Origin: Saprospiraceae bacterium | GTDB lineage: Bacteria > Bacteroidota > Bacteroidia > Chitinophagales > Saprospiraceae | DNA length: 64,000 bases | Assembly (NCBI GenBank): GCA_027488935.1 | Contig: JAIYAP010000027.1 | Span: 1 to 64,000, forward strand | Reading direction: 5' to 3' | Shown: piece by piece, positions 27,977 through 38,300 of the stretch | How positions within the stretch are numbered: position 1 is the first letter of the stretch | How the letters are laid out: every line of letters begins with the position of its first letter | Program-made: the position numbers and the translations under genes | Notes under the pieces: generated by a model | Databases searched by the model: none | Told to the model about the DNA's origin: nothing | What the model saw: only the letters and a program-made list of their open reading frames with translations

Positions 27977-28558
27977 TTAACGCCATTCTTTGATTTCGGC
28001 TGCAAATTTATCATCCAGTACGGATTTTAAACGTTGGCGCGCCCTGCAAAGTTTTGTTTTGGCATTGGTCATGGTCAGTCCCATGATGTCACAGATTTCG
28101 TCGAGACTTTGTTCGTACAGGTAAAAAAGCGTAATAATACCTGCATCATCGGCCGATAAATGGGCGATGGCCTGGTGCAGGGATTTGTTGCGGTCGTTTT
28201 GTTCGAGTGTTAGCGCACCATCGGGCGTGCCCTGGTCGGGGATCTGCAGCGGCTTGGAATCGTCGTCGAGCGAGCGATTATCGGGATTTTTCTTTCTTAA
28301 ATGGTTGAGTGCGGTCGTGAACACGATGCGGTACAGCCAGGTAGAAAACTTTGCTTCGCCCCTGAAATCGGGCAAATACCGAAAAGCACGCAGGAAACTG
28401 TCTTGCGCTACCTCGTGGGCGTCTTCCCTGTTTTTGACAAAACGCAGTGCGAGGGTAAAAACGTAGTTTTCGTAACGTTTTACCAGCATGCTAAAGGCGC
28501 TTTGCCGACCGCTCAGGGCCATTTGTATGAGCGATTCATCTGTAATTGTTGCTGCCAT
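27977..28558 (-). CDS. ECF-type RNA polymerase sigma factor
   Basis: 193 residues from ATG MAATITDESL. Region 2: FTLALRFVKNREDAHEVAQDSFLRAFRYLPDFRGEAKFSTWLYRI; region 4: HLSADDAGIITLFYLYEQSLDEICDIMGLTMTNAKTKLCRARQRLK. It is the first gene of a minus-strand operon with an anti-sigma factor, TonB-domain, lipoprotein and TPR-like genes, which are probably its targets or signal components. Confidence 0.92.
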   Translation of the reverse strand: MAATITDESLIQMALSGRQSAFSMLVKRYENYVFTLALRFVKNREDAHEVAQDSFLRAFRYLPDFRGEAKFSTWLYRIVFTTALNHLRKKNPDNRSLDDDSKPLQIPDQGTPDGALTLEQNDRNKSLHQAIAHLSADDAGIITLFYLYEQSLDEICDIMGLTMTNAKTKLCRARQRLKSVLDDKFAAEIKEWR

Positions 28559-28651
28559 GTACGAGGCCTTCAAGGTGTTTGTGGTGTCAGACACACTTGT
28601 TGGTAGCAAGGTTACAGATTTTTGGGGAAGGAGCAGGGTATTTTTTATTGC

Positions 28652-28800
28652 ACGCGGAATGTGGGGTGTTTTACCCGGATTTCGCTGCTAATAATTTTTA
28701 TTCGTGGCGGAATGTGGGGTATTTTACCTAGATTTCGCGGCCAATAATTTTTATCGGTGGCGAAATGTGGTGTTTTTGACCCACATTCCGCCACCAATAA
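28652..28800. repeat. Three tandem GCGGAATGTGG palindrome units
   Basis: Units start near 28654, 28707 and 28756, about 50 bp apart. Each begins GCGGAATGTGG (third: GCGAAATGTGG), has a short T-rich loop and closes with ATTTCGC or CCACATTCCGCC. The third unit makes a 15-bp stem, GGTGGCGAAATGTGG with CCACATTCCGCCACC (28781-28795). Same core as the hairpins at 17030-17190. Confidence 0.75.
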
Positions 28801-28829
28801 AACATATGCGCGATTATGCTTGTGAAAAT

Positions 28830-29525
28830 TTAGGCCATTTCCCCACGCCAATTCATCAACATTTGCGCCAGCAAAGCCGGATCAACCTGCTCCAACGGGT
28901 GTTTCGTCTGCGGAAGTTCAATAAAATGGCCATTGGACAGGTTTTGGGCCGCCAATTCGGAAGTTTCACGGGATACCATTTGATCGTCGCTGCCGCGGGC
29001 AATCCATACGGGCTGTTGGATGCTATGCAGTACTTCGGGGCTTACGAGGGGATTTTCGCCGAGTAGTGTGAGTAAATCGGCCGTTTGGCGCACCACCTGC
29101 TGCCAGTCTTCTGGTGCGTGTAATTGTTCGAGTTGCGCGGCAAAAGCGGGCACTTTTTCAGTAATTTTATCGGGATTTAATCGCCCGGCTTCTTTGGCTG
29201 CCGATTCGGGCGTCCAGTCGAACTGCGTGCCGAGGGTGAAAATGCTGCGTACGCGCGCAGGGTGGGTATGCGCGAGCCAGAGCGCGACGTATCCGCCCAT
29301 GCTGTAGCCGAAGATGTCTATTTGTGCATAGTTTTGATCATCAAGCCATTGTAGTACAAATTCGGCCATTTTTTCGATGGAAAAGGCTTCGTTGGCGGGT
29401 AAGCCGCCGTGTCCGGGCAGGTTGATGGGTTGGCCATTCCAGGAGTCGGGAAGGGCGGAAAGGAGCGGGTTGAATTGTTGTTTGGCACCGAGGGCGCCAT
29501 GGAGGAATAAAAGGGGTATGTGCAT
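28830..29525 (-). CDS. Alpha/beta hydrolase
   Basis: 231 residues from the ATG MHIPLLFLHGALG; the upstream frame is AT/GC-mixed and not needed. The oxyanion region is FLHGALG, the nucleophile elbow is GYSMGGYVA, the acid is in ARGSDDQMVS and the histidine in QTKHPLEQ. Small MenH/BioH-like esterase; the substrate is unknown. No co-directional neighbour is closely spaced. Confidence 0.85.
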   Translation of the reverse strand: MHIPLLFLHGALGAKQQFNPLLSALPDSWNGQPINLPGHGGLPANEAFSIEKMAEFVLQWLDDQNYAQIDIFGYSMGGYVALWLAHTHPARVRSIFTLGTQFDWTPESAAKEAGRLNPDKITEKVPAFAAQLEQLHAPEDWQQVVRQTADLLTLLGENPLVSPEVLHSIQQPVWIARGSDDQMVSRETSELAAQNLSNGHFIELPQTKHPLEQVDPALLAQMLMNWRGEMA

Positions 29526-29676
29526 GGGACGGGATTTTAGCGTGCAGCAGTGCGCAAAATTACAAAAGGTTGCGTGCGGTAGATCCTCGCTTGGTAGTTT
29601 TTCGGTGGCGGCCATAAATTTGACGGATGCGTTTTGCACTTGTCCATAAAGGATTCGTTTTAAGGACGGTTTTTTT

Positions 29677-29695
29677 TCTGCCTAAATTAGGCAGA
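29677..29695. promoter_or_regulatory. 19-bp perfect palindrome in intergenic region
   Basis: TCTGCCTAAATTAGGCAGA is a complete palindrome (centre A). It lies in the 29526-29864 gap between the hydrolase gene (minus) and the first CxC-family gene (plus). It could be an operator; the run of eight T just before it on the plus strand also permits a terminator on the opposite strand. Nothing else is seen in this gap. Confidence 0.4.
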
Positions 29696-29864
29696 TAGAC
29701 GAATTCTTAAAAACAGGCTATTTGCCTTAGACGTTAAAAGGTATCATTTACGAAGACTTATTCGTATCCCTCCCAATAAATGCTGGATGCTTATAGTCAA
29801 CACAAAGTGGTTATGAAAATGGCTGATATCATATTGCAAGTATTTGCAATAAATTAAATTATAA

Positions 29865-31235
29865 ATGCAAAAGTTTTTTGTTTTACCATTGTTTTTGCTG
29901 CTACTAAAGGGTAGCGGTCTTTACGCTCAGTATTTGTATGTTGGAGGCGCTTCGCCGAGCGGAGGTTTGGTTTTTGGGGTGTTCAACGTTGCAACATGTC
30001 AGTATTGTACGCAGTTTACGGTTCCTCTTAGCACTTTCCCAAATGGTTTGGTGGATGTAGTTCCCTTACCCAATGGGAATGTGGTCGGTTTTGGTAACCA
30101 AGGTCAAATTTCGATATTTTCTCCCCCAAGTTCAACCCCTATTTCGTCCACCAATGTTCCAGGAGGCGAATTCGTAACGGGCGCAGTGCTGGCACCCAAT
30201 GGAAACATTTACATAACAACCTATACCGTTGTTGGAGGTGTGGCGGATCCAAAGATTTTCGAGTACAATCCAACATCCAATTCGATTACTTTAGTGGGAG
30301 AATTCCCGGCTCCTAATGATGTAGTCTTGACACAGCCTCTATATTTGAATGGCATTTTATATGCTTTTATGATTGATTATGGCAATCCAGGCGGGACATC
30401 CTATCATTTGGTAACCGTGACGCTTGGCAATCCAATGGTCCTCAATATTGTAGATACCTATTCAATTTACTGCGGTGCGCCTGCTGCTTCCATTCCCAGC
30501 GGGCCGTTTGCCGGGATTTATGGAGGCAATTTGGATCCGAATTGCACGGGTACGGACGTGTACCAATCCAATATAGGGGGCGGTGCTACCTTCCAATGCA
30601 CAGTTCCAACGTTACTTTTATATGCGCTGGGTTCAGTCCCCACTGGATTTCCGGGAACAGCTAATTGTGGTTGTTCCACCGATGCTGGTACCGTTAATAC
30701 GCCGAGTGCTGATTTGTGTCCCAATGAAATATTTCCATTTGTAAATACGGGTGGTTTTTTAGAATCCAATGATATCAAGCAGTATGTGCTGTTTACGAAT
30801 CCCAGCGATACGGTTGGCAGCATTGTAGCTACCAGTAACACGCCCAATTTTTCCTTTGCGCCGCCGTTGCTGACTGGCGTGACGTATTATGCCGCTGCGA
30901 TGGCTGGGAATAATACGGGTGGAAATGTGGATTTGAGTGATCCTTGCCTGGATTTTTCCAATGCAACCCAGGTGATATGGCGTCCGCTGCCCACGGTAAC
31001 CTTTACGGCTGCCAACCCGAATGTATGTGCGGGTGCTTGCACTACGGTGACGGCTACTTTTACAGGCACAGCGCCCTTTACGCTCACGTACACAAGCACG
31101 GGCGGGAGTGCTGTAACCCAAACATTTCCAGGCAATAGCGGTACTTTTCAGGTGTGTGTGCCGGTGGGGGCGGCACCGGGGAGTTTTACGTTGGCGGCTA
31201 CAAGTTTGGTGGATGCTAATTGTAGTTGTCCGTAA
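29865..31235 (+). CDS. Secreted propeller-like protein with conserved CxC-terminal module (family member 1)
   Basis: 456 residues. Signal peptide (LFLLLLKGSGLYAQ); an N-terminal beta-propeller-like part with the CxxC motif (NVATCQYC), the PLPNGNVVGF and LAPNGNIY turns; then CGCSTDAG; a middle block (FLESNDIKQYVLFTNPSDTV...); and the terminal ~80-residue module (NPNVCAGACTTVTATFTG... FQVCVPV... LVDANCSCP) with five cysteines. No T9SS type A or B signal seen. Unknown function, probably secreted. Convergent with the next gene. Confidence 0.75.
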   Translation: MQKFFVLPLFLLLLKGSGLYAQYLYVGGASPSGGLVFGVFNVATCQYCTQFTVPLSTFPNGLVDVVPLPNGNVVGFGNQGQISIFSPPSSTPISSTNVPGGEFVTGAVLAPNGNIYITTYTVVGGVADPKIFEYNPTSNSITLVGEFPAPNDVVLTQPLYLNGILYAFMIDYGNPGGTSYHLVTVTLGNPMVLNIVDTYSIYCGAPAASIPSGPFAGIYGGNLDPNCTGTDVYQSNIGGGATFQCTVPTLLLYALGSVPTGFPGTANCGCSTDAGTVNTPSADLCPNEIFPFVNTGGFLESNDIKQYVLFTNPSDTVGSIVATSNTPNFSFAPPLLTGVTYYAAAMAGNNTGGNVDLSDPCLDFSNATQVIWRPLPTVTFTAANPNVCAGACTTVTATFTGTAPFTLTYTSTGGSAVTQTFPGNSGTFQVCVPVGAAPGSFTLAATSLVDANCSCP

Positions 31236-31249
31236 TTCAATGTTTTCAT

Positions 31250-32293
31250 TTAATTACAGATACAAAACGCATCCGACAAACTCGTGGATTGAATAAGTAC
31301 AGGTCCGGGCGGCACATTTCCCGGTACACAAATCGTAAATGTGCCGCTCAAACTGGCAAACGACTGTGTGAAAAGCGCCAGGGTATTCCCACCCACAACC
31401 ACCGCTACGGTTAGCGTAAAGGGCGGGGTTCCGGTAAAAACGGCAGTGAGGGTTGGACAGGCGCCAACACAAATGTTTTCATTGCCGATATTTAAAGTAA
31501 CCGTAGGCTTTGGTGTGATGTTTACAATAACCTCATCGGTATCCGAACCGCACCCTGGCGTTGTTACGGTAACCGTATAAGTAGTTGTAATGGAAGGAGT
31601 TACACTTGTGCTTGCCGTTGTTGCGCCATTGCTCCAGGCATACGTGCCGCCACCGGTAGCACTAAGATTCGCATTTGCTCCACTACAAACACTGACATCC
31701 TGCCCGGCATTGGCCACAGGCGGCGCACCGTTCAGGTTGAAGGTAATAGACCAGGAAAGCAAGGTGCCGATATCAATCGCCACGTAATCGTTAATGTACA
31801 AGGTCCAGTTTCCATCCGCATTGGTGCCATTGTAGGTACTGGCAAACGTAAATGTACCCAACGGCGGAGCATTGCTGTACGGATTGTTCAGGTTGGTTAC
31901 CCGTCCTTCTGGCCTAAAATTGCCTGTATAAGGTGGAGTGCCAGTTGTAATAAAATCACCCGCATTATCAGAAAACACCGTATTCGTGTAATTGTCCCCG
32001 CCACCACCATTGCTTGTGGATAGTTCGAGTACTTGGCCTCCCGGACCAATCAATAAAATGCCAATATCACCTACAAAAGTATGTTGCAGATCAATCGTTA
32101 CGTTTTCGATCGTCACACAGTTGCCGATGATCCCCACACCAGTCACATTGCAAAGGGATTGGGTAACACCGATGGTCTGAGTAGGTGCTCCAGGGGGGAT
32201 GGGAAGATTTCCTTGTCCCGTAAAGGTCACAATTTGGCCCTTCATCCCCCCTGAAAAACAGACCATTAAGCAAAACAACAACCGTATTTTCAT
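31250..32293 (-). CDS. P-domain/PKD-like secreted protein with the same CxC module (family member 2)
   Basis: 347 residues. Signal peptide ends near FSGGMKGQ. Residues ~20-190 form a proprotein-convertase P-like domain (VTIDLQHTFVGDIGILLIGP... GNWTLYINDYVAIDIGTLLSW). Residues ~192-260 are a PKD/Ig-like unit (CSGANANLSATGGG..YAWSNG). The C-terminus is the shared module (ENICVGACPTLTAVFTG... LSDAFCICN) with all five cysteines. It shares only this end with the propeller members, showing the module is separable. Confidence 0.78.
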   Translation of the reverse strand: MKIRLLFCLMVCFSGGMKGQIVTFTGQGNLPIPPGAPTQTIGVTQSLCNVTGVGIIGNCVTIENVTIDLQHTFVGDIGILLIGPGGQVLELSTSNGGGGDNYTNTVFSDNAGDFITTGTPPYTGNFRPEGRVTNLNNPYSNAPPLGTFTFASTYNGTNADGNWTLYINDYVAIDIGTLLSWSITFNLNGAPPVANAGQDVSVCSGANANLSATGGGTYAWSNGATTASTSVTPSITTTYTVTVTTPGCGSDTDEVIVNITPKPTVTLNIGNENICVGACPTLTAVFTGTPPFTLTVAVVVGGNTLALFTQSFASLSGTFTICVPGNVPPGPVLIQSTSLSDAFCICN

Positions 32294-32304
32294 GCTAATT
32301 TTTA

Positions 32305-35300
32305 TTATCGCAAGATCGTGACATCGCCCTTAATTGTTTCAGAAGTACCATCGCGGTACAACAATTCCGTCCAATATACATATACGCCCGGCATGACCGC
32401 CTGTCCTCTGAACTGGCCATCCCAACCCTGATTTGGATCGTTTGGTAAAAAGTTTTCTAACAACACGATTTGCGTACCCCAGCGGTCGTAAATCTGCAAA
32501 CTTTTGATTTGTACAAGCCGTTCGTCCCCAAAAATGGTAAATGCATTGTTGTTGTCGCTGTTCAAATTGATCACATTGGGGATGTAAACCTGTTTGTTTT
32601 TATTTACCCTTATCAAAAACAAGCCCTGCGCTGCACATTGGCCAAAGCCTTTTACATCCAATTGAAGCAGGGTGGTGGAAACAGGGGTCAGTACAGGATC
32701 CAGGCAATCATCGCACGACAATTGTCCGGGGCCGGAAAGCGACCAAATGATATCCAGCGGGGCAATGGTAATGCCCGCACCCGCATTGATTTTTATCGTA
32801 TCACCCAAATTAATGTCAAACGTATCACTAACAAACTCTTTGACGATTTGCGTAGGCAAAAGCACCACATTTTCGGTGGTTTTACAGCCATTGGCGTCGC
32901 TAATTTCGACATCGAAATTGCCCGCATTCAGGCTATTGAAATTCAAGGGATCAATACCATTGGTGACACCGATATCCTGCACCAGGCGTACGGTATAGGG
33001 GCCAAAACCACCTGCTACCTGCGTCACTTCGATGATACCCGCATTTTGACAAGTGGGGTTGGTTGCATCAATCGTGGCTAGTACCGCAACAGGTTCATCC
33101 AACTGCACCGAAGCAGTACCGCTACATCCTGCTGCATCGGTAAACGTGACCGAGTAAGTGCCTGCCACCAGGTTTTGGGCGATGCTGTTGCTCGATCCGT
33201 TGCTCCATTGATAACTAAATGGTGCGGTTCCACTCAATGGCGTGACACTCGCTTCGCCATTCGAGCCATCCTTACAAGCTATATTGTAACCGTTAAAATC
33301 ACTGATCGCCAAGGCATTTCCGCTTATCCCGGCACCTAAAGTAGTTTCCGTAATAACCAGGCTATCACACCCATTTGCTTTATTAAAAATTTGAATGTCT
33401 ACACCTATGGCCGACAAATCACAAGTCGTTTTTTGTAATAATATGGTGTCTGAAACGGCAATATTAACGATGGCAGAAGCCAAACCTGTACAGCCGTCGG
33501 CGTCGGTTACGGTAACATTAAACGTACCTGCCTGATTTATGGTGATCACCGAAGAAGCCTCGCCTGTATTCCAATCATATACGGTGTATCCTTGATCAGC
33601 CAACAGGATCATTTGGCTGGCACAATCTACGGGCGCTACTGTGATGGATGGGGCAAACGGCGGTTTTTGGGTCACAACAATCGTATTGGCAGCTGTACAA
33701 CCAAGCGCATCCTGCACCACCAAAGCGTATAAGCCTGGTGCCGAGACCGTAACTTCAGGGGTTGTGCCACCATTCGACCAGTTATAACTGGTAAAAATGC
33801 CCGAGGAGGATAAGTTGGTGGTTTGTCCAGCACAAAGGGTGGTATTTCCAGCAATCGTTACTTGTGGATTGGTTGGTATGGTTACCTGGGTCGTTACCGT
33901 TCCTGTGCAACCTGCTGCGTCTGAAACCGTTACGGTGTAGTTTCCGTTTTGATTTACCTTGATATCGGCGGTGTTTAGGCCATTGTTCCAATTGTAATTG
34001 GCAAACCCGGCCCCAACACTCAGGGTAATTTGTCCGTCGCATTGATACGGTAATTGGCTCAAAACGGGCGATAAAGCAGCACCTGCATTTACCGTAATAG
34101 AACTACTGCCGGTGCAGCCATTGGTATCCGTTACGGTTACCGAATAAGTACCCGCTTGGTTGGCCGACACACTGGCCGTATTTTGTCCGCCCGACCAATT
34201 AAAGGCGCTGAAATTGCCTGTTACACTTAATTGGACCGGATTGTTGCCACAAATGACATTTGGTCCACTGATTTGCGGTACAACAGTCGGTAGATTTTGC
34301 ACAATTTGGGTGGCAGTAGCGGTACATCCGTTTCCATCGCTTACGGTTACGGTAAAATTGCCGCCCGCATTTACATTGATGCTGGCGCTATTGTTGCCAT
34401 TCGACCAGGCATACGTTACAAAACCGGCATTGGCACTTAAAGTAGTTGTTTCTGCGACGCACAATAGAGCATCGCCGCTAATTTGCACACTAGGCAACGC
34501 AGGTACCTGCACTTGCAATGTTGCCGTACCCGAGCATCCGTTTCCATCGCTCACGGTGACGGTGTAATTGCCGGAAGTATTTACATTAATAGTTGCCGTG
34601 TTGCCGCCCGTGCTCCAGTTGTAATTTGGGAAGCCCGCACCAGCGTCTAAGGAAACCTGGCCATTACAAGCATAAGGTAATGGACTGATGTTGGGGGTGA
34701 TCTGGTTGGAAACAATTACCGAGGTCGAGGCGCTGGTAGTACATCCATTGCCATCGGTTACGGTCACCGTCGCCGAAGCGGGAGGCTGCACGGTAATATT
34801 GGCAGTAGTTGCGCCATTGTCCCACAGGAAACTGCTAAAATTGCCATTAATTCCTAAATTGGCGGTATTGCCTGGACAAACGCTGCTCGGACCGCTAATG
34901 GTTGCAACCGGAGCCGTGAAGATATTGGTTGTCAAGGTGTTGGTCGCAGTACAGCCAAGCGCATCCGTTACGGTTACGGTAAAAATACCTGCTGTATTTA
35001 CCGAAATTGCATCAATTTGTGCGCCCGTGCTCCAGTTGTAAGTACCAAATCCGAGGCTGGCACTAAGCGTTGTATTCCCGCCCGGACAAAATGCGGTGGT
35101 TCCGCTGATATTTACGGTGGGTAGGGAAGGTACAGTAACGGTTTGTGTTGCGATACCTGTACAGCCATTGCCATCGGTGACGGTGACGGTATATGGGCCG
35201 CTGGTTGCTACTGTTTCTATATTGTTAGTCCCTCCGTTGCTCCAGCTGTAAGCGCTATACCCGGCATCGGCAGTGAGGCTTAATGTACCATTGCAGGTAT

Positions 35301-38300
35301 AAGGTTGAACACTGGCTTGTGGTGTCGGGTTTGTGTTTACCGTGAGCGCAGCAACGGCAGTACCGATACAGCCGTTGTTGTCGGTTACAGTTACAGTATA
35401 AGGTCCACTTGCGTTGACAGAAATGCCCGCGCTGTTGCTGCCTGTACTCCAAATGTAATTTGTAAAAGATTGATTTACAGTAAAATTAGCATTATTTCCG
35501 ACGCAGATTGCGGCAGGCCCGTTGATCGCTGGCGTAGGTAGTGGTTGAGCCGTTACACTGGTGCTTGCTACGAGGGTACAGCCGTTGGCATCGGTGGCGG
35601 TTACGGTAAATGCACCCGTTGTGTTGACCGTAATATTATTTAAGGCGCCGCCGTTGCTCCACTGATAGGATTGGGCGCCGTTCGCAGTGAGTATGGTATT
35701 GGCATTTGCACAAAAGACTGGATTGCCTGTGATGGCTACCGCGCTAAGGGTAGGCACCGTGGCCGCAAAAGTATCAACGCCGATACAGCCGCTGGCATCT
35801 GTGACCGTTACAATGTAATTGCCCGAAGTATTGACCGTTGTGGTTGCGGTATTGCTGCTGTTGCTCCATTGATAAGTACTAAAGCCCAGTCCAGCATCCA
35901 AGGTAATTTGTCCGTTGCATTGATAAGGTTGTGGTAAAATATTGGGCGACAAGTTGTTGGCTACCGTAAGGCTGGCGCTTGCTGTACCGCTGCAACCTGC
36001 AATGTTGGTTACCGTAACGGCATAAACGCCACCTGTATTTACCACAATGTTTGCGGTCGTTTCGGCATTGTTCCACAAATAGCTGCTAAATCCAGCGCCT
36101 GCCGAAAGCGTTGCCGAACTATTTACACAAATTACGGCGGGTGCGCTGATTTGAGGGGCGGGCGCTGCGGTGGTATTCAAGGTAAATCCAGCGGTCGTCG
36201 TACATCCAAACACATCGGTTGCGGTAACCGTGAATGGCCCTGCCAATCCGACTGTAATATTTTCACCTACTTGTCCATTCGACCAAATATACGTACTAAA
36301 ACCGGTGCTGGCATTCAAAACGGTGCTGGCGCCCTGACAAATGGTATTTATTCCGCTGATGCTCACAACGGGCGGGGTAGGTAAATTGGCGGTCACAATG
36401 GCCGTACCGGTACAGCCGCCGCCATCCGAAACCGTTACCGTATAATTGCCATTTGCATTGATGGTTAAAGTTTGATTGGTACTCCCGCCCGACCAATTGT
36501 AGGTGGCAAATCCCAATCCGGCATCCAGGGTGATTTGTCCATTGCAGGTGTAGGGTTGTTCTACGATTTGGGGACTTAAACTGGTGGAAACGATCAGATT
36601 TTGTGTGTCGGTACCCGTGCAGCCATTGACATCGGTGACGGTAACGGTGTAATTATTAGGCGTATTTACAACAATATTGGCCGTGTTTGCCCCGGTCGAC
36701 CATTGGTAGGTACTAAAACTGCCTGCCACAGAAAAGGTTGCGCTACTGCCATTACAAATGGTTGCAGGGCCCGCAATCAATGCTACTGGATTGTTTACGG
36801 TATTTATAGAGAAGGTATTACTTGCGGTACAACCAAAAAAATCGGTTGCCGTTACGGTGTAATTTCCCGATTGTCCGACAGCAATCGTGGGTGCCGTGGC
36901 GGTGTTTGACCAAACATACCCGCTAAATCCGGGGGTGGCGGCCAGCGTTGCCGTAGCGCCTGCACATATTTGCGCTGGACCCGTAATAGACACCACGGGC
37001 AGGGTCGGAATATTGGCAAAGAAACTATTGGTGCCCGTACAACCTTGTGCATTGGTGACGGTGACGGTATAGGTTTGGGTGTTCAATACGGTTGTATTGG
37101 ACGTATTGACGCCATTGCTCCAGTTATAAGTTGCAAATCCAGCATTTGCCTGAAGCGTAAGTTGTTCATCGCACAAATAAGGCAATTCCGAAATGCCTGG
37201 GTTGGGTGCAGGGATCAAATTGAGGTTTTGCGTATCCGTGCCAGTGCAGCCATTGGCAGCGGTTACCGTCACGGTGTACAAACCAGCGGTATTGACCGAA
37301 ATGGTGGCTGAGTTTTCGCCTGTAGACCATGCATAAGTTGAAAACGGCGCACCAAGGCTATACACAGTGGAAAGTCCACTGCAAATGGAAGGCAAACCAC
37401 TGATGGTCGGATTGGGTGCGGGAATGGCATTTAGGGTGAAATTATCGGTCGTCGTACAGCCAAATACGTCGGTTACTGTAACAACATAAGTTCCTGCAAG
37501 ATTGACCGTAATATTTTGGGTAAACTGACTGTTGCTCCAAACATAGCTGGAAAATCCGCTACTTGCGCTCAGCTGCGTATTGCTGCCGGTGCAAAAACTG
37601 TTGTTTCCAGTAATGTTAACGGATGGTGGAGTAGGGATATTGGCAAAATAGGTGTCCGTTCCGGTACAACCGGCCGCATTTGTGACGGTAACCGTAAATG
37701 CACCCGAAGTAGTTACCGTATTGCTGGCGGTGTTAACACTATTACTCCAATTGTATCCGGTAAATCCTGCGCCCGCATTGAGTACGATTTGGTTGTTGCA
37801 ATTGTAGGGCGCTTCTGTAATGTTCGGCGCGGGTAGTGGAATTAAACTCAAGTTTTCGGTCGTTGTGCCCGTACAACCATTCGCGGCAGTTACCGTCACA
37901 GTGTACAAACCTGCCGTTGAAACAGAAATGCTGGCGCTGTTTTCGCCGGTAGACCAGTTGTAACTATTAAACGGAGCCGTAACGGCAAAAGTAGTGTTGT
38001 CGCCCGTGCAAATACTTGTAGTTCCACTGATATCGGGGGTTGGATTTGGAGAAACACTCAAGGTGAAATTATCTGTATCGGTACAGCCAAACGCATCGGT
38101 GGCGGTTACCGTAAAATTACCCGCCGTATTTACGCTAATGGAAGGGCCGTTTTGTCCAGTAGACCAGGAATAACTGGTAAAACCTGCATTTGAAGTCAAA
38201 TTCGCCACATCACTGCTACAAATAGAGGCTGGTCCGCTGATGTTTACGACGGGTGCCGTCGGAATGGTGACACTCAAGTCGTCGGTTGCAGAACAACCTT

